Assembly (NCBI GenBank): GCA_039028895.1
Contig: JBCCHF010000015.1
Coordinates: 61,584-125,583, forward strand
Direction: 5' to 3'
Length of the DNA: 64,000 bases
From: JAHDCJ01 sp039028895
GTDB taxonomy: Bacteria; Bacteroidota; Bacteroidia; Chitinophagales; Saprospiraceae
Shown here: in pieces, positions 24,094 to 32,912 of the stretch
Position numbering within the stretch: position 1 is the first letter of the stretch
Layout of the letters: each line of letters opens with the position of its first letter
The notes under the pieces: model-generated
Database searches by the model: none
Told to the model about the DNA's origin: nothing
The model's input: only the letters and a program-made list of their open reading frames with translations
Made by a program: the position numbers and the translations under genes

Positions 24094-26637
24094 ATGACCT
24101 GGGCTAGTATGAAATTGATTATGACAAAGCGTATTATTTTCCTGTTTTGTGCAGTTTTTATGGCTTTTTCCGTCTACGGACAGCAAAAAGCGACTATTGA
24201 AGGAAAGGTAGTTGATGAGAATAATTCTCCCTTATTTGGTGTTGGTGTTGGTGTGATTGGCCAGGGAGACGGGGACTTTACGGATGAAAGAGGGAATTAC
24301 AGCCTTGAAGTACCAACTCGTGAACGGCTAAATGTTATTTTCAACCTAATTGGTTTTAAAACTGATACCATCCAGGTTGGCCGACTTAAGCCTGGTCAGG
24401 TATTTAGAGTTAATGCCCAGTTGACCTCAGAGTCCTACATCCTTGAGACCCCCGAAATTACAGATACCAGAATCACTGATGATCAAAACCTTGATGTACT
24501 CGATTCAAAACCGTTTGAATACTTACCATCTCCAAATTTCAATCTCGATATTTCAAGTATCGGTGTTGGTGTGACCGGATCAGCAGACGAATTGAGTTCT
24601 CAATACTCTGTGCGAGGAGGAAGTTATGACGAGAACCTCGTCTATGTCAATGATTTTGAAATTTACAGGCCATTCCTGGTGCGCTCCGGTCAGCAGGAAG
24701 GATTAACATTTCCCAACATTGACCTAATCAGCTCGCTGGCTTTTTCAGCAGGTGGTTTCCAGGCACGATTTGGCGATAAACTGTCTTCAGTTTTGGATAT
24801 CAAATACAAACAGCCTGATTCAACCAGAACATCCGTAAGTCTTAGTTTACTTGGCGCAACAGCTCATATTGAAGGGAGCATCAAAAAGAAAAAAGACGAA
24901 AATCAGCGATTTAGATACCTGGCTGGTGTAAGATACAAGACCACAAGATACCTCTTGGGCAGCCTTGAGACTACCGGAGAATACACCCCTAATTTTATTG
25001 ATTTCCAGTATTACCTGACTTATGATCTCAGCCCTACTTGGCAGTTAGGCTGGATCGCCAATGTCAATAGGTCGGTATACGAATTCATACCGAAAAGGAG
25101 AAGTACAACACTTGGGTTAATCAACCTGGCTTTCCAATTCAATGTCTTGTTTGAAGGACAAGAAGTCGATGACTTCACAACTTATATGACCGGTCTTTCA
25201 CTTAGCCATGTACCTAAAGGAAAAAACTATTATTTCAAATTCCTCGCATCAACATTTAAAAGTCTTGAAAACGAGCGGATCGATATTCTTGGCAGATATA
25301 GCCTTGGCGTACTCGAAACTGATTTAAGTGATGATAGTGCTGGAGAGGTTGTAGCTGTTATTGGGGCTGGCACCCAACATACCTACGTCCGCAATTATCT
25401 TGATGCCATGGTTTCCAATTTTGAGATCAAAGGCGGATGGCAAAAAGATAAAGAGAATGAAGCGATCAAAAAGACCAGTAGTCATCACCTCAGATATGGT
25501 GTAAAATATCAGTTAGAAAACATAGAAGACGATATCAATGAATGGGAAAGGCTTGATTCTGCTGGCTATTCCCTCCCATATTCAGCTTCTTCTGTTAATC
25601 TTTTCAATACCGTAAAAGGTGATGTGGATCTACAGTCTCATCGAATATCCGGTTATATTCAGGATACCTGGAAGGTGGTTCGCGACAGCAGTCATGAAAT
25701 AGGATTTACTTTAGGAGTCCGCAGTTCATATTGGTCTTTGAATGAAGAGGTGATCATCACACCACGGGCCCAATTTTACTATATGCCGCTGAAAAGCAAA
25801 AACAGGTTTATTCTAAAAGCTTCGATTGGTGCTTATTATCAACCCCCATTCTACAGGGAGATGCGCAATCTTTCCGGAGATGTCAACACCAACCTAAAGG
25901 CTCAAAAATCGATTCACGCTGTTTTAGGTTTAACCTATGATTTTCAAATGTGGAACCGACCATTTCGATTCATTTCGGAGCTTTATTATAAGAACCTGTC
26001 TGATATCGTTGCCTTTGATGTTGATAATGTAAGGATCAGGTATTACGGTGAGAATAATGTTTCCGGATATGCTGCAGGAATTGATTTCAGGCTCAACGGC
26101 GAATTTATCCCGGGAACGGAATCATGGATTAACCTCTCTCTTCTGCGTACTCGTGAATCCTTTAACGGGGTTGACCATATGAAACGTGAAATTGGCGATT
26201 CGACCGGCACAGTTGTGGGAGATGTAGCCAGGCCTACTGATCAACTGGTTTCCCTTTCGATGTTTTTCCAGGATTACCTGCCCAAAAGAGAAGATTTCCG
26301 AGTCCACTTAAACCTCGTGTTAGGAACCGGTTTACCCTTTGGTATTCCACAAGATAATGTTGTTTATAGAAACACCTATCGTTACTCACCTTACTACAGG
26401 GTCGACATTGGGTTTGGCTATTTGCTTTGGGATGCCAAACGCAGAACTACAAAAGGTAAAGGAAATCCCTTCCGAAGTTTCAGGAAAGCATGGATGAGCC
26501 TGGAGGTTTTCAATCTTTTGCAGGTCGCCAATGCTGCTTCAAATACATGGGTTAAAACAATTGAAAATCAACAACTTGCAGTGCCTAATTTCTTAACTTC
26601 AAGAAGAGTTAATCTCAGGATAAAAACCGAGTTTTAG
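24094..26637 (+). CDS. TonB-dependent outer-membrane receptor with carboxypeptidase-like N-domain
   Basis: An 847-residue receptor with a signal peptide, hydrophobic to about residue 28 (FLFCAVFMAFSVYGQ). A carboxypeptidase-regulatory-like domain follows (about 30-110, KATIEGKVVDENNSPLFGVG), then a plug domain (SQYSVRGGSYDENLVYVNDFE) and a long 22-strand-type barrel ending in NLRIKTEF with terminal Phe. It lacks an adjacent SusD-like gene, so it is a lone receptor rather than a polysaccharide-locus SusC; the cargo is unknown. Met codons at 24109 and 24121 are alternative starts. It ends convergently with the GT2 gene, overlapping by four bases. Confidence 0.85.
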   Translation: MTWASMKLIMTKRIIFLFCAVFMAFSVYGQQKATIEGKVVDENNSPLFGVGVGVIGQGDGDFTDERGNYSLEVPTRERLNVIFNLIGFKTDTIQVGRLKPGQVFRVNAQLTSESYILETPEITDTRITDDQNLDVLDSKPFEYLPSPNFNLDISSIGVGVTGSADELSSQYSVRGGSYDENLVYVNDFEIYRPFLVRSGQQEGLTFPNIDLISSLAFSAGGFQARFGDKLSSVLDIKYKQPDSTRTSVSLSLLGATAHIEGSIKKKKDENQRFRYLAGVRYKTTRYLLGSLETTGEYTPNFIDFQYYLTYDLSPTWQLGWIANVNRSVYEFIPKRRSTTLGLINLAFQFNVLFEGQEVDDFTTYMTGLSLSHVPKGKNYYFKFLASTFKSLENERIDILGRYSLGVLETDLSDDSAGEVVAVIGAGTQHTYVRNYLDAMVSNFEIKGGWQKDKENEAIKKTSSHHLRYGVKYQLENIEDDINEWERLDSAGYSLPYSASSVNLFNTVKGDVDLQSHRISGYIQDTWKVVRDSSHEIGFTLGVRSSYWSLNEEVIITPRAQFYYMPLKSKNRFILKASIGAYYQPPFYREMRNLSGDVNTNLKAQKSIHAVLGLTYDFQMWNRPFRFISELYYKNLSDIVAFDVDNVRIRYYGENNVSGYAAGIDFRLNGEFIPGTESWINLSLLRTRESFNGVDHMKREIGDSTGTVVGDVARPTDQLVSLSMFFQDYLPKREDFRVHLNLVLGTGLPFGIPQDNVVYRNTYRYSPYYRVDIGFGYLLWDAKRRTTKGKGNPFRSFRKAWMSLEVFNLLQVANAASNTWVKTIENQQLAVPNFLTSRRVNLRIKTEF

Positions 26638-27605
26638 TACTTTTCCAGTTGTTTAATATTGTTTTTTGAGTTCCCGAATTCATGGTAATGATTCAGCTGA
26701 AGTTCATAGTTCATCCTGTGAAAGTGGCTTACTGTTTCGAGTATAATCCCTATTCCAAAACATAACATTGAACAGATTACGAGGCCTGTAGCAAGGATGG
26801 CCATAGGAACTTTATAGACATATTGCTCTTCGATGTAATCCATGATCGGTCCGACGCCTGATAGTAAACCAAGAACTAAAAGCACCAATCCAACCGAACT
26901 GAAGAAGAGCATAGGCTTATAATTCTTAAAGATAGAAAAGACCGTCTTGATCACCTTGGCACCATCCGATATCGTGTTAAGTTTTGACTGACTCCCTTCG
27001 GGTCGATCGCGATATTCCACTCCGATTTCCCTGATTCGGAATCGTTTGTCCATAGCGTGAAGTGTCATCTCTGTCTCAATTTCAAATCCTGAGCTCATGA
27101 CTGGAAAGTTTTTAATAAAATAGCGGTTCATTACCCGGTAGCCAGACATGATGTCTTTAAGATTACCATTAAACAAACGATTGATCAATCCTCTAACCAA
27201 ACGGTTACCAAAATTGTGGAATCTCCTGTCGTTTTTGCTGAAATAGCTGTTGTTAGACAGTCGGTCACCGACTACCATATCTGCCTCCCCAGCTAAAATG
27301 GGCCGAAGAAGATCTCTGATTGAACTTACAGGATAGGTATCATCACCATCAATCAGAATGAAAATATCAGCTTCTACCTCTCGATACATGGTACGAACGA
27401 CGTTCCCTTTGCCTTTTTTAGGTTCTTTTTTTACTATCGCTCCTGCGGCTTCGGCAACCTGGCTGGTATTATCTGTTGAAGCATTATCGTAAACGTAGAT
27501 CACTGATTCAGGCAAGAATTCCTGGAAATCATTAACCACCTTCCCAATAGTTAATCCTTCGTTATAACATGGAATAATAACTGCTATGATCTGATTTTGC
27601 TTCAC
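26634..27605 (-). CDS. Family 2 glycosyltransferase with C-terminal membrane helices (DPM1-like)
   Basis: A 323-residue GT-A enzyme resembling polyprenyl-phosphate sugar synthases. It has IIPCYNEG near the N terminus, the DXD-type motif LIDGDDTYP (around residues 83-91), the DIMSGYRVM and GFEIETEM stretches, and two C-terminal helices (about 232-256 and 266-292). It probably charges an isoprenoid phosphate with a hexose in the cytoplasmic membrane. It lies 4 bases after the tocopherol-cyclase-like gene. The sugar and acceptor are not determinable here. Confidence 0.85.
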   Translation of the reverse strand: MKQNQIIAVIIPCYNEGLTIGKVVNDFQEFLPESVIYVYDNASTDNTSQVAEAAGAIVKKEPKKGKGNVVRTMYREVEADIFILIDGDDTYPVSSIRDLLRPILAGEADMVVGDRLSNNSYFSKNDRRFHNFGNRLVRGLINRLFNGNLKDIMSGYRVMNRYFIKNFPVMSSGFEIETEMTLHAMDKRFRIREIGVEYRDRPEGSQSKLNTISDGAKVIKTVFSIFKNYKPMLFFSSVGLVLLVLGLLSGVGPIMDYIEEQYVYKVPMAILATGLVICSMLCFGIGIILETVSHFHRMNYELQLNHYHEFGNSKNNIKQLEKY

Positions 27606-27609
27606 GAGG

Positions 27610-28587
27610 TCAATTTACTAACAATTCCTTGTATTCTCCACCTATTTCGAAACCCGAATTACGGCCTTCCCCTTTGAAAATCAGATTACCTTTTTCTTTA
27701 AACTCAATGTTTACCTTTGCTTTCAAGCTTTCATTAACCTTAGCTGTCATCATGCCATCGGCTGGTGCAATCAATTCAGAAAAAGAATTTTGATCGCCTT
27801 CCACCAGAATGTTCAAGACATGTTTTCGGGATTTCAGTTCGATGGTTACCACTTTATTAATGTTGTCAACTGAGGTGTGCTTTATTCTGGCTCCTGTGTA
27901 GGTGGCAAATCGATGGACCCGATTTTTAATTTTCAAAAATCCGAGGAAACCGATGAAAGAAGAACCCAGCCAAGGGATTTTGGCGATTGAGATCATAAAC
28001 GAAACATCTTCCTGGTCAAAATGATTAGATTGGGCCCATATCCATGAATTGGGAAAAGATCGACCCCAGTCTTTTTCGATATAACCTTTACCACCAGAAT
28101 AATCAATAATGTCACCTCTCCATTTGACTTTCCCTTCGACCTGATGATGCACTGATACAACGCCATGATAACATTCCATGAAGGGCACAAATGAATACCA
28201 TCCCATCACACCAGGTGCCATGAGATGTTTTGGGAAGGCTGTTGTTTCTTTAAATTCCAGGTCAGCTTTTAAATTGGGGAAATCTACCTTCAGTTTATTC
28301 CCTGAAAACTCATTATCCCCTATTTTAACTTTGAAACGGTCGTTGGCCGACCAAAATTGGTTAGCTTCAAATTTATAATTGAAGGCCAGGCAATTTTTTC
28401 CATCCATTACCTGCACAAATGGCTGAGATCCTCTGGCATCAATCGTAATTGCCGGGATAATGGCCATTGCATTTTGTTCATTCTTATCTACGATCTTGTA
28501 GTACCAACCTTCAAAATAAGGTTGCTTCTTTCCCCAACCCTGGAACATTTCAGGGTTCCATAAAGATTTCCAGCGTTTTAAAAACAT
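27610..28587 (-). CDS. Tocopherol cyclase-like protein
   Basis: A 325-residue soluble-looking protein starting MFLKRWKSLWNPEMFQGWGK. Landmarks of the tocopherol cyclase family are visible: the N-terminal PYFEGWYYKIVD, a central CYHGVVSVHH, GYIEKDWGRSFP, and WIWAQSNHF. In plants and cyanobacteria this family closes the chromanol ring of vitamin E. In heterotrophic bacteria its substrate is unknown. The start is set at ATG 28587 since the upstream frame lacks family similarity. It is 4 bases upstream of the GT2 gene, so the two probably form an operon. Confidence 0.78.
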   Translation of the reverse strand: MFLKRWKSLWNPEMFQGWGKKQPYFEGWYYKIVDKNEQNAMAIIPAITIDARGSQPFVQVMDGKNCLAFNYKFEANQFWSANDRFKVKIGDNEFSGNKLKVDFPNLKADLEFKETTAFPKHLMAPGVMGWYSFVPFMECYHGVVSVHHQVEGKVKWRGDIIDYSGGKGYIEKDWGRSFPNSWIWAQSNHFDQEDVSFMISIAKIPWLGSSFIGFLGFLKIKNRVHRFATYTGARIKHTSVDNINKVVTIELKSRKHVLNILVEGDQNSFSELIAPADGMMTAKVNESLKAKVNIEFKEKGNLIFKGEGRNSGFEIGGEYKELLVN

Positions 28588-28668
28588 CGGTAAAATTGTA
28601 TTAGCTTTGACAGCAAAATGTTGGCTGTTGAACCGAAATTTCTTCAGTTTTAAATTAATGATAAACAA

Positions 28669-29430
28669 ATGGATCTTTCATCATTTGAAAGTTGGCTCGA
28701 GCGCGGCACAGGTCGCATAAAGGAAAGTCCGATAGGTAAACTCTTTGAATCTGCATTGGGTTCAGTATTCGAGAAATTAAAATATGCGCCCGGTATAGAT
28801 ATTAATGATTCCCTTAAACGGAATGAGTTTGAAGTCAGCCTTATTGTTCTGTCTGCTGCTGTTATAAGAGCAGAAGGCGGTGCCTCTCCCTATGAACTGG
28901 ATTATGTCCGTAGTTTTTTATTAAAAAATTTCGATCCCAAATTTATTGAAGCACGCATGTACCTGCTCGAGCAGGTGATCGCCAAAGATTTCCCGCTTCG
29001 TCCGGTTTGTCTTCAGATCAAAAAACTAAAAAGCCATGCTGTAAGGTTACAATTAATCCACTACCTATTTGGTATCGCTGATGCTGACCTTGAGATCACT
29101 CCAAAAGAAATTGAGGTGATTCAGCACATAGCCAAACACCTGGGAATCAGCGATAAAGACTTCAGATCAATTAGGGCTATGTTTTATTCAGGAGCACACC
29201 TTGGCAGCAAACCTTCTTCTGTAGTTATCAGTACATATTACGAAATTCTAGAGGTGAAAACTGAAGACTCAAATGATGATATCAAAAAGTCATACCGACG
29301 GTTAGTCAAAAAATATCACCCTGACAAAGTTCAGCATTTAGGAGAAGATGTTCAGAAAGCAGCTTCCGATAAATTCCAAAAACTACAAGAAGCCTACGAT
29401 TTTATCAAAAAAGAAAGAGGGATTTTGTAG
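28669..29430 (+). CDS. TerB-like and J-domain protein (DjlA-like co-chaperone)
   Basis: A 253-residue protein joining a helical TerB-like domain (about residues 45-170, with VLSAAVIRAEGGASPYELDY and the acidic ADADLEITPKE) to a C-terminal J domain (about 183-253) with the HPD motif in KKYHPDKV. The J domain should stimulate a DnaK-type chaperone. The order resembles DjlA, but the N-terminal DjlA membrane helix is missing. It lies 56 bases before purL and 81 bases from the divergent tocopherol-cyclase-like gene. Confidence 0.83.
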   Translation: MDLSSFESWLERGTGRIKESPIGKLFESALGSVFEKLKYAPGIDINDSLKRNEFEVSLIVLSAAVIRAEGGASPYELDYVRSFLLKNFDPKFIEARMYLLEQVIAKDFPLRPVCLQIKKLKSHAVRLQLIHYLFGIADADLEITPKEIEVIQHIAKHLGISDKDFRSIRAMFYSGAHLGSKPSSVVISTYYEILEVKTEDSNDDIKKSYRRLVKKYHPDKVQHLGEDVQKAASDKFQKLQEAYDFIKKERGIL

Positions 29431-29440
29431 TTCGAATAAC

Positions 29441-29448
29441 TATCTTTG
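29441..29448 (+). promoter_or_regulatory. -7 promoter box of purL
   Basis: TATCTTTG is a perfect TAnnTTTG match 38 bases before the purL ATG, just after the J-domain gene stop. It suggests purL has its own promoter. Confidence 0.5.
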
Positions 29449-29486
29449 CACAAGTTTTCAAACCAAAAATTTGAGCTAGCAAAAAG

Positions 29487-31724
29487 ATGGACAAAATCAA
29501 CCAGCCTGCCACCCTTCAAATGGCCCTTGATCTGGGACTTTTGAAGGAAGAATTTGAAAAAATTATTGACATCCTTGGGCGCACTCCCAATTTTACTGAG
29601 TTAAGTATTTTCTCAGTCATGTGGTCGGAACATTGTTCCTACAAAAATTCTATACAATGGCTGAAAACATTACCGCGTGATGGCAAAAGTCTTCTGGTTG
29701 CTGCAGGAGAGGAAAATGCCGGACTGGTAGATATTGGAGATGGTATGGCATGTGCCTTCAAAATTGAATCGCATAACCATCCTTCGGCTGTTGAACCTTA
29801 TCAAGGAGCAGCAACAGGAGTGGGCGGAATCCACCGCGATATCTTCACAATGGGTGCGCGCCCTATTGCAGCTTTAAACTCACTACGATTTGGCAATATT
29901 GATACTAATAGGACCAAATGGTTGTTGAAGGGAGTTGTGAGAGGTATTGGTGATTATGGTAATTGTTTCGGGGTCCCAACAGTAGGTGGAGAAGTCTATT
30001 TCCATCCATCTTACAATCAAAATATCCTGGTTAATGCCATGTCTGTGGGTATTGTTGACCCAAATGAAACAGTTTCAGCAATCGCAGAAGGTGTTGGTAA
30101 CCCTATTTACATTGTCGGATCTGCCACAGGGAAAGACGGTATACACGGAGCAACTTTCGCCTCAGCCGAGTTACATGAAGACTCCCATGAAGATTTGCCA
30201 TCTGTGCAAGTGGGTGATCCTTTTCAGGAAAAACTATTACTAGAAGCATCTCTTGAAGCAATAAAAACCGGTGTCATAGTCGGTATGCAGGATATGGGGG
30301 CAGCCGGTATAACCTGTTCTACCTCGGAAATGAGTGCAAAAGGAAATGCTGGAATGGTCATTGACTTGGATAAAGTACCGACTCGGCAGGGTAATATGAA
30401 ACCTTTTGAGATCCTGCTTTCCGAAAGTCAGGAAAGAATGCTCATCGTTTGTGAAAAAGGAAAAGAAGCTGTTTTGGAAGCTGTCTTTGACAAATGGGAT
30501 CTGGAGTGTGAAATTATCGGAGAAGTAACCGATTCGGGCAGATTGGAGTTTTTCAAAGGTGGTCAAAAAGTAGCCGATGTCCCAGCAGAACCATTGGTTC
30601 TTGGAGGTGGTGCCCCGGTTTATGATCGTGAATACGAAGAACCAGGCTATGTAGAAAAAGCGAAGGCTTTCGATGCAAGTGCAATATCTGTTCCTGCCGA
30701 TCTTAAGGCCACAGCAGAAAAAATGCTAGAATCTCCAAACCTGGCATCCAAGAAATGGGTTTACGAGCAGTATGATTCAATGGTAAGAACCAATACCATG
30801 AATACTAATGACCCTGCTGATGCAGCTATTATCAGATTAAAAGGAACGAAAAAAGCCTTGTTGGCCACTACCGATTGTAATTCATCTTATGTTTACGCTG
30901 ATCCACATAAAGGTGCAATGATTGCAGTTTCAGAGGCCGCCAGAAACATTGTTTGCACTGGAGGCACACCTGTTGCCATCACCAACTGTCTGAATTTTGG
31001 CAACCCTTATGACAAAGGTGTTTATTGGCAATTTGTCAATGCCATTAAAGGCATGGGTGAAGCCTGCAGAAAATTCGAAACTCCCGTCACTGGCGGAAAC
31101 GTTAGCTTCTATAATCAATCTGTTTTTGGCGATCAAACAGAGCCTGTTTTCCCTACCCCTACCATCGGTATGTTAGGCGTTATGGAAGATGTAGAAAACA
31201 GGATGACCTTGTATTATAAGTCAGAAGGTGATCATATCTTCCTTATCGGAAACCCGGAACATGAAGACATAAATTCTTCCGAGTACCTTAGGGTTATTCA
31301 TAGGGTCGACCTCTCACCTGCTCCTCATTTTGATCTAGATGAAGAATATTTTTTACAGCAGATCATTTCGAAAATGATCAAAGGGAATCTCGTTGAATCT
31401 GTTCACGATGTTTCTGAAGGTGGGTTATTTTTTGCCCTGCTAGAATCAGGCATGCATAAAGGACTTGGCTTTAACCTTGAATACCAATCGGCTTCCCGCA
31501 AAGATGCTTTCCTGTTTGGTGAGGCTCAAAGTCGGGTAGTTGTTTCTGTTAAAGCACCTAACCTGGAGTCATTCCTTGATTTTATGGATAATAATGATCA
31601 ACAGCATCTGCGACTTGGTCATGTAACTTCAGGGGCAATAAATGTGTGGGGCGAGAATTATGGCGATATAACTACTTGGGTTGAAAAACACAACAATGTT
31701 ATCCATGATGCTGTTGAAGTGTAA
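29487..31724 (+). CDS. purL: Phosphoribosylformylglycinamidine synthase, PurL subunit
   Basis: ATP-dependent synthetase subunit converting FGAR to FGAM in purine synthesis. At 745 residues it is the small PurL form, which needs separate PurQ (glutaminase) and PurS proteins. The substrate and ATP motifs are visible: MWSEHCSYKNS, IESHNHPSAVEPYQGAATGVGG cut to its core HNHPS, GMQDMGAAGITCSTSEM, and NCLNFGNP in the second half. No purQ or purS lies in the window. A terminator-like hairpin follows. Confidence 0.95.
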   Translation: MDKINQPATLQMALDLGLLKEEFEKIIDILGRTPNFTELSIFSVMWSEHCSYKNSIQWLKTLPRDGKSLLVAAGEENAGLVDIGDGMACAFKIESHNHPSAVEPYQGAATGVGGIHRDIFTMGARPIAALNSLRFGNIDTNRTKWLLKGVVRGIGDYGNCFGVPTVGGEVYFHPSYNQNILVNAMSVGIVDPNETVSAIAEGVGNPIYIVGSATGKDGIHGATFASAELHEDSHEDLPSVQVGDPFQEKLLLEASLEAIKTGVIVGMQDMGAAGITCSTSEMSAKGNAGMVIDLDKVPTRQGNMKPFEILLSESQERMLIVCEKGKEAVLEAVFDKWDLECEIIGEVTDSGRLEFFKGGQKVADVPAEPLVLGGGAPVYDREYEEPGYVEKAKAFDASAISVPADLKATAEKMLESPNLASKKWVYEQYDSMVRTNTMNTNDPADAAIIRLKGTKKALLATTDCNSSYVYADPHKGAMIAVSEAARNIVCTGGTPVAITNCLNFGNPYDKGVYWQFVNAIKGMGEACRKFETPVTGGNVSFYNQSVFGDQTEPVFPTPTIGMLGVMEDVENRMTLYYKSEGDHIFLIGNPEHEDINSSEYLRVIHRVDLSPAPHFDLDEEYFLQQIISKMIKGNLVESVHDVSEGGLFFALLESGMHKGLGFNLEYQSASRKDAFLFGEAQSRVVVSVKAPNLESFLDFMDNNDQQHLRLGHVTSGAINVWGENYGDITTWVEKHNNVIHDAVEV

Positions 31725-31760
31725 GCCATAGGACTTTAATCCTCAATGGCTACAATGTTT
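31724..31760 (+). terminator. Probable rho-independent terminator of purL
   Basis: AGCCATAGGA pairs with TCCTCAATGGCT (one small bulge) around a 6-base loop and is followed by a run of nine or more T residues shortly after. Confidence 0.55.
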
Positions 31761-31763
31761 TTT

Positions 31764-31792
31764 TTTGCAATTTGATTTTGTCACTATATTTG
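31764..31792 (+). promoter_or_regulatory. Promoter of the thioredoxin-like lipoprotein gene
   Basis: TTTG at 31764-31767 and TATATTTG at 31785-31792 are separated by 17 bases, matching the Bacteroidota -33/-7 arrangement. The start codon at 31816 follows 23 bases later. Confidence 0.55.
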
Positions 31793-31815
31793 GTTTCATA
31801 AAAATTTTGAAAATC

Positions 31816-32877
31816 ATGAAACGATTGTTTTATTTCCTTCTCGCTCTCCCGATGATAGCTGTATTCATGCAATGTGGTAGCAGTGGTAGTACTAACGTCG
31901 CTAATATCGTTGGCACTCAGATCGACGTGAACATAACAAACGGAGAAAACCTAAAGTACTTCTTCGACAAGATTTTGTTAAACAATACGACCAATGTCAT
32001 TTCTTCAGGAGATCTCGACAAAAAAGGAAGTGCGTCAATATCAATTGAAAATCCAGAACACGGTATTTATCGATTAAGGATTGGTGCCAAGTCAGCAGTA
32101 TTTGCACTTAACGGTTCTGAAAAACTGGTCACGCTTTCTGCAGATTTGAGCACACTTCAGAATTATAATTTCGAAATTACAGGATCAAGTGATGCTGTAA
32201 TTTTCAGAGATTTCCATAAAAAAGCCGGAGCAAAAGTAATTGATCCAGCGGTTGTGAAATCCTTTGTTGATACTACTTCCAGTCTCGTGACAGCTATGTT
32301 TGCGACCATTACAAGGATCAACCCTGAGACCGACATTCAATACCATAAGAATATTTCACAAAAATTTGGCAATACATTTCCTGGTTCCCCTTATCAAAAG
32401 GATTACCAGATGATTATAGCACAGGTTGATGCTAAACTTAAACTTCAAAGAGTTAAAGTTGGTGAGGTGGCCCTTGATATTGATTTACCTTCTCCAGTTG
32501 GAAAAAACTACAAATTATCGGATTTGAAAGGTCAGGTCGTGCTTGTTGATTTCTGGGCAAGTTGGTGTCGCCCATGTCGTTATAATAACCCCTTATTGGT
32601 GGATCTTTACTCAAGGTATAAAGACCAGGGGTTCACCATTTACAGTGTGTCTCTTGATAAGGCGGGTCAAAAAGAACGATGGGAAAAAGCCATTGTAGAT
32701 GATAAATTAACCTGGCCATACCATGTAAGTGATCTTAAAGGCTGGGCTTGCGTTCCTGCAAAGGAGTATGGTGTCAGAGGTATTCCATATACCGTGCTTG
32801 TTGACAAAGAAGGGAAAATCGCTGCGATCAACCCTAAAAAGAATATGATCGAATCAGAGTTAAAGAAATTGCTGTAA
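31816..32877 (+). CDS. TlpA-like thiol-disulfide oxidoreductase lipoprotein
   Basis: A 353-residue predicted lipoprotein with a lipobox ending at Cys20 (AVFMQC). Residues 25-200 form a beta-rich and helical N-terminal region of the type found before thioredoxin domains in Bacteroidota. The C-terminal thioredoxin-like domain (about 215-353) has the redox motif WCRPC with Cys251 and Cys254 and the cis-proline region RGIPYTVLVD. It should act in the periplasm, probably reducing or exchanging disulfides, for instance for cytochrome c maturation. The start ATG 31816 is preferred because it opens the signal sequence. Confidence 0.88.
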   Translation: MKRLFYFLLALPMIAVFMQCGSSGSTNVANIVGTQIDVNITNGENLKYFFDKILLNNTTNVISSGDLDKKGSASISIENPEHGIYRLRIGAKSAVFALNGSEKLVTLSADLSTLQNYNFEITGSSDAVIFRDFHKKAGAKVIDPAVVKSFVDTTSSLVTAMFATITRINPETDIQYHKNISQKFGNTFPGSPYQKDYQMIIAQVDAKLKLQRVKVGEVALDIDLPSPVGKNYKLSDLKGQVVLVDFWASWCRPCRYNNPLLVDLYSRYKDQGFTIYSVSLDKAGQKERWEKAIVDDKLTWPYHVSDLKGWACVPAKEYGVRGIPYTVLVDKEGKIAAINPKKNMIESELKKLL

Positions 32878-32912
32878 GTACAGACATTCCTAATAAAATC
32901 TTTGCATTAGCA

